Source: Patiria miniata (lineage: Eukaryota > Echinodermata > Asteroidea > Valvatida > Asterinidae). From it: a DNA stretch of 64,000 bases. Positions 60,001-64,000 of this stretch are shown here, piece after piece. The stretch covers positions 434,001 to 498,000 of the forward strand of contig NW_024037074.1 of assembly GCF_015706575.1 (NCBI RefSeq). Direction: 5' to 3'. The position numbers and the translations under genes were made by a program. Within the stretch, counting starts at the first letter, position 1, and each line of letters starts with the position of its first letter. The notes under the pieces are model-generated. The model was not told the origin of the DNA. It was given only the letters and a program-made list of their open reading frames with translations, and did not search any database.

Positions 60001-61425
60001 GGAATTTTACATTTTAAATTGTATTACTTTTTTGGGTAAATTAAAACATTATAGTTAATTCGTAACCTTTAAAAATTGTGAAATTACACTTAGTCCAATG
60101 GTATGGACTACTGACTCGAAATCTGAAGGTTGTGGGTTCAAATCCAGGATGGGAATTTTAGATTTTAAAATTTAGTTCTTTTTGGGTAAATTTAAACTTG
60201 ATAGTTAATTTTGTAACCACTAAAAAGTGTGAAATATGCTTAGTCCAATGGTACGGACGGCTGACTTGAAATCTGAAGGTTGTGGGTTCAAATCCAGGGG
60301 TGGAGTTTTGGTTTTTGAAATTTTATGTCTTTTGGGGTAAATTTAACTTCATAGTTAATTTCGTAACCACTAAAAAGTGTGAAATTATGCTTAGTCCAAT
60401 GGTATGGACTGCTGACTTGAAATCTGAAGGTTGTGGGTTCAAATCCAGGGTGGGAATTTTAGATTTTTAAATTTCATTACTTTTTTGGGTAAATTAAAAC
60501 ATTATAGTTAATTTCGTAACCTTTAAAAAGTGTGAAATTAGGCTTAGTCCAATGGTATGGACTACTGACTCGAAATCTGAAGGTTGCGGGTTCAATTCCA
60601 GGGGGGGAATTTTAGATTTTAAAATTTAGTTCTTTTTGGGTAAATTTAAACTTGATAGTTAATTTTGTAACCACTAAAAAGTGTGAAATTATGCTTAGTC
60701 CAATGGTACGGATGGCTGACTTGAAATCTGAAGGTTGTGGGTTCAAATCCAGGGGTGGAGTTTTGGTTTTTGAAATTTTATGTCTTTTGGGGTAAATTTA
60801 ACTTCATAGTTAATTTCGTAACCACTAAAAAGTGTGAAATTATGCTTAGTGCAGTGGTTCAGACTGCTGACTCTAAATCTAAAGGTTGCAGGTTCATTTC
60901 CACGCTGGGAATTTTAGATTTTAAAATTTAGTTCTTTTTGGGTAAATTTAAACTTGATAGTTAATTTTGTAACCACTAAAAAGTGTGAAATTATGCTTAG
61001 TCCAATGGTACGGACGGCTGACTTGAAATCTGAAGGTTGTGGGTTCAAATCCAGGGTGGGAATTTTAGATTTAAAGTTTTATTTCTTTTGGGTAAATTGA
61101 AACTTGATAGTTAATTCCGTAACCACTAAAAAGCATGAAATTATGCTTAGTGCAGTGGTTCAGACTGCTGACTCTAAATCTAAAGGTTGCAGGTTCATTC
61201 CCACGCTGGGAATTTTAGATTTCAAAATTTTACTACTTTTTAGGTCAATTGAAACTTTACAGTTAATTTTGTAACCACAAAATAGTGTGAAGTTGTGCTT
61301 AATCAAGTAATACGGACTGATGACCCTAAATCTGAACTTCTGAAGGTTGCTGGTTCAAGTCCCACAGTTGGAGTTTTAGATTTTAAAATTTTATTAATTT
61401 TGAGGTCAATTGAAATTTATATTTT
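54099..61425 (+). repeat. tRNA-like satellite array, right arm, about 48 units of 151 bp
   Basis: The same unit as the left array but on the plus strand. The first units after the gap (54099-54300, with the unusual GGAGAAGGGTACAAATCC) match 56218-56420, which suggests a higher-order repeat of about 2.1 kb. The divergent edge unit with TTAGTGCAGTGGTTCAGACT and GGTTCATT(C/T)CCACGCTGG appears twice here (60844 and 61145) but once in the left arm (about 45046-45130). The arms have therefore undergone separate unequal exchange, or the assembly differs. Confidence 0.9.
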
Positions 61426-61652
61426 TTTCAAGTTTGAAACCAGTCCACACTTCTAGTCTAGCAAAAGCCAAAAAGTTAAAAAGCAAATACTTTTAGCTTG
61501 AAGCAAATAGTGAAAGCATTTGCTCTCATTTTTATTCATGCAAATAAAAGTTATGCTTAAAAATATGTAGTAAAACAAAAAGCAAATGCTAGTTTTTATA
61601 CATACGACCAAATGTTTCAATGTTTATCATAATTGCATCGTTTATGTTTCAG

Positions 61653-61784
61653 TAACAGATTTGAGGACCTACATGGATCTGTTTGGGCCTACAACGACGC
61701 CCATTCACTGAGCGGATTCGGGATTGCCCATCGAAAAGATAGGAGAGACCAAGGCCAGTTGCTTTGGTAAAATTTTTCATTCAG
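61653..61784 (+). pseudogene. PhnD-like exon, right arm, 8-bp deletion
   Basis: Mirror of 44466-44605, with acceptor TATGTTTCAG and donor CAG|GTAAGA kept. It opens NRFEDLHGSVWAYNDAHSLS (Asn for Tyr at the first residue). AGAACTCG has been lost after GCCCATCG, so the exon is 132 bp and out of frame after GIAHR. The left copy keeps the frame. Confidence 0.6.
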
Positions 61785-61799
61785 GTAAGACAAACTTCC

Positions 61800-61890
61800 A
61801 TGAAGACTCAACTCATTAGTTCAAGTCCCCCCCCCCCCCCCAACTAAGCCCTCGGACAACACTGAGTGTACACTGTTTACAAAATATGTC
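61800..61890 (+). mobile_element. SINE fragment, right arm
   Basis: Mirror of 44366-44450, with a C15 run (61827-61841) against G10 in the left arm. Confidence 0.6.
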
Positions 61891-62038
61891 CGGTTTTATT
61901 TAGTTAAGTGGCTTTCAGGCTGTTAGTTCTCCCACATTTTAATGGTGGTCCCTCATTTGACATGTTGTCATCAAACGTTCTTTTGTCAAAGCCATCGGGG
62001 CAGAATAATTTTGGCATGCTGTTGGAAAGAACCAATTT

Positions 62039-62646
62039 TCAACTTTTGTTCTTGTGAAAATCCTGTTGCGTGACATCACAGCCTGTGTTGTGATGTGAAT
62101 GAGTTCTACCTGATTGATAAACGTGACCCGACTCAGAGGTGGTATGTCTTGGTGACAGTCCCTCGCTTGTCAGTTGGTACAGAATGTCATTTGGTGACAA
62201 GTGAACGTCCTTATCCAAAGTCAAGGAGTCATGTCCCACAGTATCTCCGGGGTTATCCACGATGTTGCCGACGGCTCCGAATCCTCCTCAGACGTTATCG
62301 TCATGACGACTGTCTGCTCCATGTTCCCAAGGGTGCCCTCCGAGGACGACATCATGGCCATGTGTGAGATGTCCTGTGATTGGTCAGCCAGGTCTGGTAC
62401 CAAGACTGTAGATTCAGCTGCAGATTCCTTGGGGGCTGATTTGGATAATGCGCAGGCCTGAGTGTACAGTCGTAGCTGTGCTAGATGGTGGTGCAGCAGC
62501 TGGGTGTGCTCCTCAGACATGTGTTGCAGTAACTCTTGCAAAATGGACTGGTTCTCGCTGTCGTTGGTTAGATGTTTCAAACTGGACGTGTGAATCATGG
62601 ACAGCTGCTGCTTGAGTGACATGTTTGTGTTGGACAAATACTCAAC
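62039..62646 (-). pseudogene. Zinc-finger gene, last exon, right arm, 1-bp deletion
   Basis: Mirror of 43662-44270. The nonsense codon of the left arm is a Glu codon here (LTNDSENQSILQELL), so the coiled coil reads through. One C is missing in GAGCCGTCGGC (left GAGCCGCTCGGC), near 62271. This shifts the frame after TSEEDSEP and would replace the last ~75 residues. The final stop (62041-62039) belongs to the original frame. A composite of the two arms would be open, which points to errors or separate allelic mutations rather than a shared defect. Confidence 0.7.
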
Positions 62647-63239
62647 CTGGAGGGCAAGACGGATGGGCAGAGAAATTATTTGTTTACAGATGGAATTTTA
62701 ATAGACCAATCCATTAGGCTCTGCCCCATGATGTGTAACCAATCACAACCATGACAGCGCACACCAAAGTCTGACATTTATGCACTTCATGATGTGTGCA
62801 GTTGGAGCATGAATGCTTAAGAAGGCACATGTGTTGTTACCCAGTTATTTAGTGCAACTAGAGTATGAGTGAAACCACGAATCCTCTACACAAGGATAAA
62901 CGACACATCTGAGCTTGTGTACAAAATGTGTGCAACGGTTTGTCTGCATTTATCATAAGCAGCGTCAGCGCATAAAACAACGTAGAACGTGTAGAAAATG
63001 TAGAGCAATGACAACAACAGTGCACACTATGATCGCCCACAGCCATGACAGCTGGCATCCTGACAGAAATCTGACCACTGAAAGAACGCAGTAGCATTAG
63101 TGTGCCTGCATTAGTTTTGATCAAGGTATGTCCCCCCTCCCACTTTTGAGAAGCGATTGACGCCCTTGGTACCTGTTGCATGCAGGGAACAAGATCCAAA
63201 CTCATTCTTAGACCAAGATCAGATGGAATGCCCACTCAC

Positions 63240-63430
63240 CTTTGTACGAAGCCTTTCTATAGTACCTTTCATTCTGTGCTCTGTCTGGGCCCACGCGGTC
63301 CGCTCCTCCTCAAGAGTCTTCTCCAGACTTTCCTTCTCCTGCAGCAGCAGCGACAAGTTGTGCTCTGTGTAGCAAGTCTCGTCCTCCAAATCCTCTTTGC
63401 TTCCTTCATCTGGTATTTCAATAAGGACAA
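63240..63430 (-). pseudogene. Zinc-finger gene, exon D (coiled coil), right arm
   Basis: Mirror of 42878-43068 with the same 191-bp length and splice sites. It reads IEIPDEGSKEDLEDETC and QEKESLEKTLEEERTAWAQT, differing from the left copy at two residues (Lys to Glu, Thr to Ala). Earlier exons of this copy, if present, lie beyond the window end. Confidence 0.7.
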
Positions 63431-64000
63431 CTGTTTACGAGAGGGAAAGGTTGAGTAATTATCCTGAATAATGATTCCTGTAATAATGAAAGTCGGTCAT
63501 CAAAAGGTCACTCCAGGTGTGGGCTACACAAAGAGGGGAAATGATGGGAGGAGTTTATGGAGTAGAAAGGTCGACATATATGTTGCGCTTGAATGGGACA
63601 GATGATTTGTAGCGGTAAAAACAGGATACAGGCAAGAAAGTCCAAAGTGATGCAGTGTGTCAAGAACATGTAATTCCTTGTAACTGGGTGCAAGCAATCA
63701 CTCACTTTTTCAAACCGTATTCCTAACATTAGGTGGGCAAGGTGAAGGACAAATGCCAATATTTAATTAATTGTTGAAGTCAGCTCTCAAAATGTACTGC
63801 CACCCTGACTTATTAGATTTTTTTTGTTGCTTAGAACCTTCCTGAATCCTCCAAAATTCAATCAACTTAAATAACGCCAATGGCACACCCTTTGCACCTT
63901 GTAATTTCAATTTGTAAAATCCACTGTCAATATTGGCCCTCATCCACCCCAACCCCCTAAAAAAATGCTGAACTTTTGGTTGTTGTTTTATTTATTTTAT

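Larger units (their letters stand above)
54099..64000. repeat. Right arm of the giant inverted duplication
   Basis: Reverse-complement copy of the left arm, running to the last base of the window. It carries the PhnD-like exon (plus strand) and the last two exons of the zinc-finger gene (minus strand). Outside the array the arms differ by sparse substitutions and a few indels, as two alleles of a variable species would. Confidence 0.95.

Noticed and set aside
44845..61425. Sixty- to 120-codon open frames throughout the satellite, repeating FIVNFVTTKKCEIMLS-type text
   Set aside because: They are translations of the repeat unit and its spacer, occur on whichever strand the unit reads, and have no splice sites or start context.
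44845..61425. A cluster of functional tRNA genes
   Set aside because: The D-arm and B-box are good, but the acceptor stem does not pair, the T-stem is weak and the anticodon stem has mismatches in all units examined.

Overview
This is eukaryotic (animal) DNA: AT-rich, gene-poor, with short exons bounded by AG/GT splice sites and many transposable elements. Short runs of TGTACATG, the mix of hAT, Ty3/gypsy-like and APE-type LINE elements, tRNA-headed SINEs, and an exon resembling PhnD-like binding proteins fit a marine invertebrate, perhaps an echinoderm, hemichordate or amphioxus. That placement is a guess. Nothing bacterial or viral as such is present, and no operons apply.

Layout. 1-2.86 kb is a 223-bp satellite. 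5.0-12.6 kb holds an orphan last exon of asparaginyl-tRNA synthetase, two unidentified exons, SINE copies, a broken gag-like gene, a solo LTR with target-site duplication and a cluster of ~100-bp coding-like repeats. 13.5-33.5 kb is dominated by a minus-strand gene matching TRMT2A (tRNA uracil-5-methyltransferase with an RRM): a start exon at 33.4 kb, an RRM exon at 28.7 kb, catalytic-part exons at 17.6 and 16.2 kb, and a second RRM exon at 14.0 kb. Its introns hold a complete 5.46-kb hAT transposon (8-bp target duplication), a decayed Ty3/gypsy-like element with integrase before reverse transcriptase, a short-TIR element carrying a spliceable exon, and a broken LINE. 33.8-39.3 kb is packed with fold-back elements. 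39.7-44.3 kb is a plus-strand zinc-finger/coiled-coil gene with several stops and a frameshift.

From 42.3 kb to the window end the sequence is one giant inverted duplication around a 500-N gap. Each arm carries the last exons of the zinc-finger gene, a PhnD-like exon on the opposite strand, and a long array of ~151-bp units. Each unit contains a tRNA-like block with a D-arm and A-box and B-box pol III promoter motifs; they point away from the gap in both arms. The arms differ by scattered substitutions and small indels, and each breaks the gene in a different place. Two alleles joined head to head by the assembler explain this at least as well as a real palindrome.

The most unusual items are the tRNA-like satellite, the palindrome, the captured exon inside a DNA transposon, the PR-IN-RT order of the gypsy-like element, and the duplicated RRM exon.
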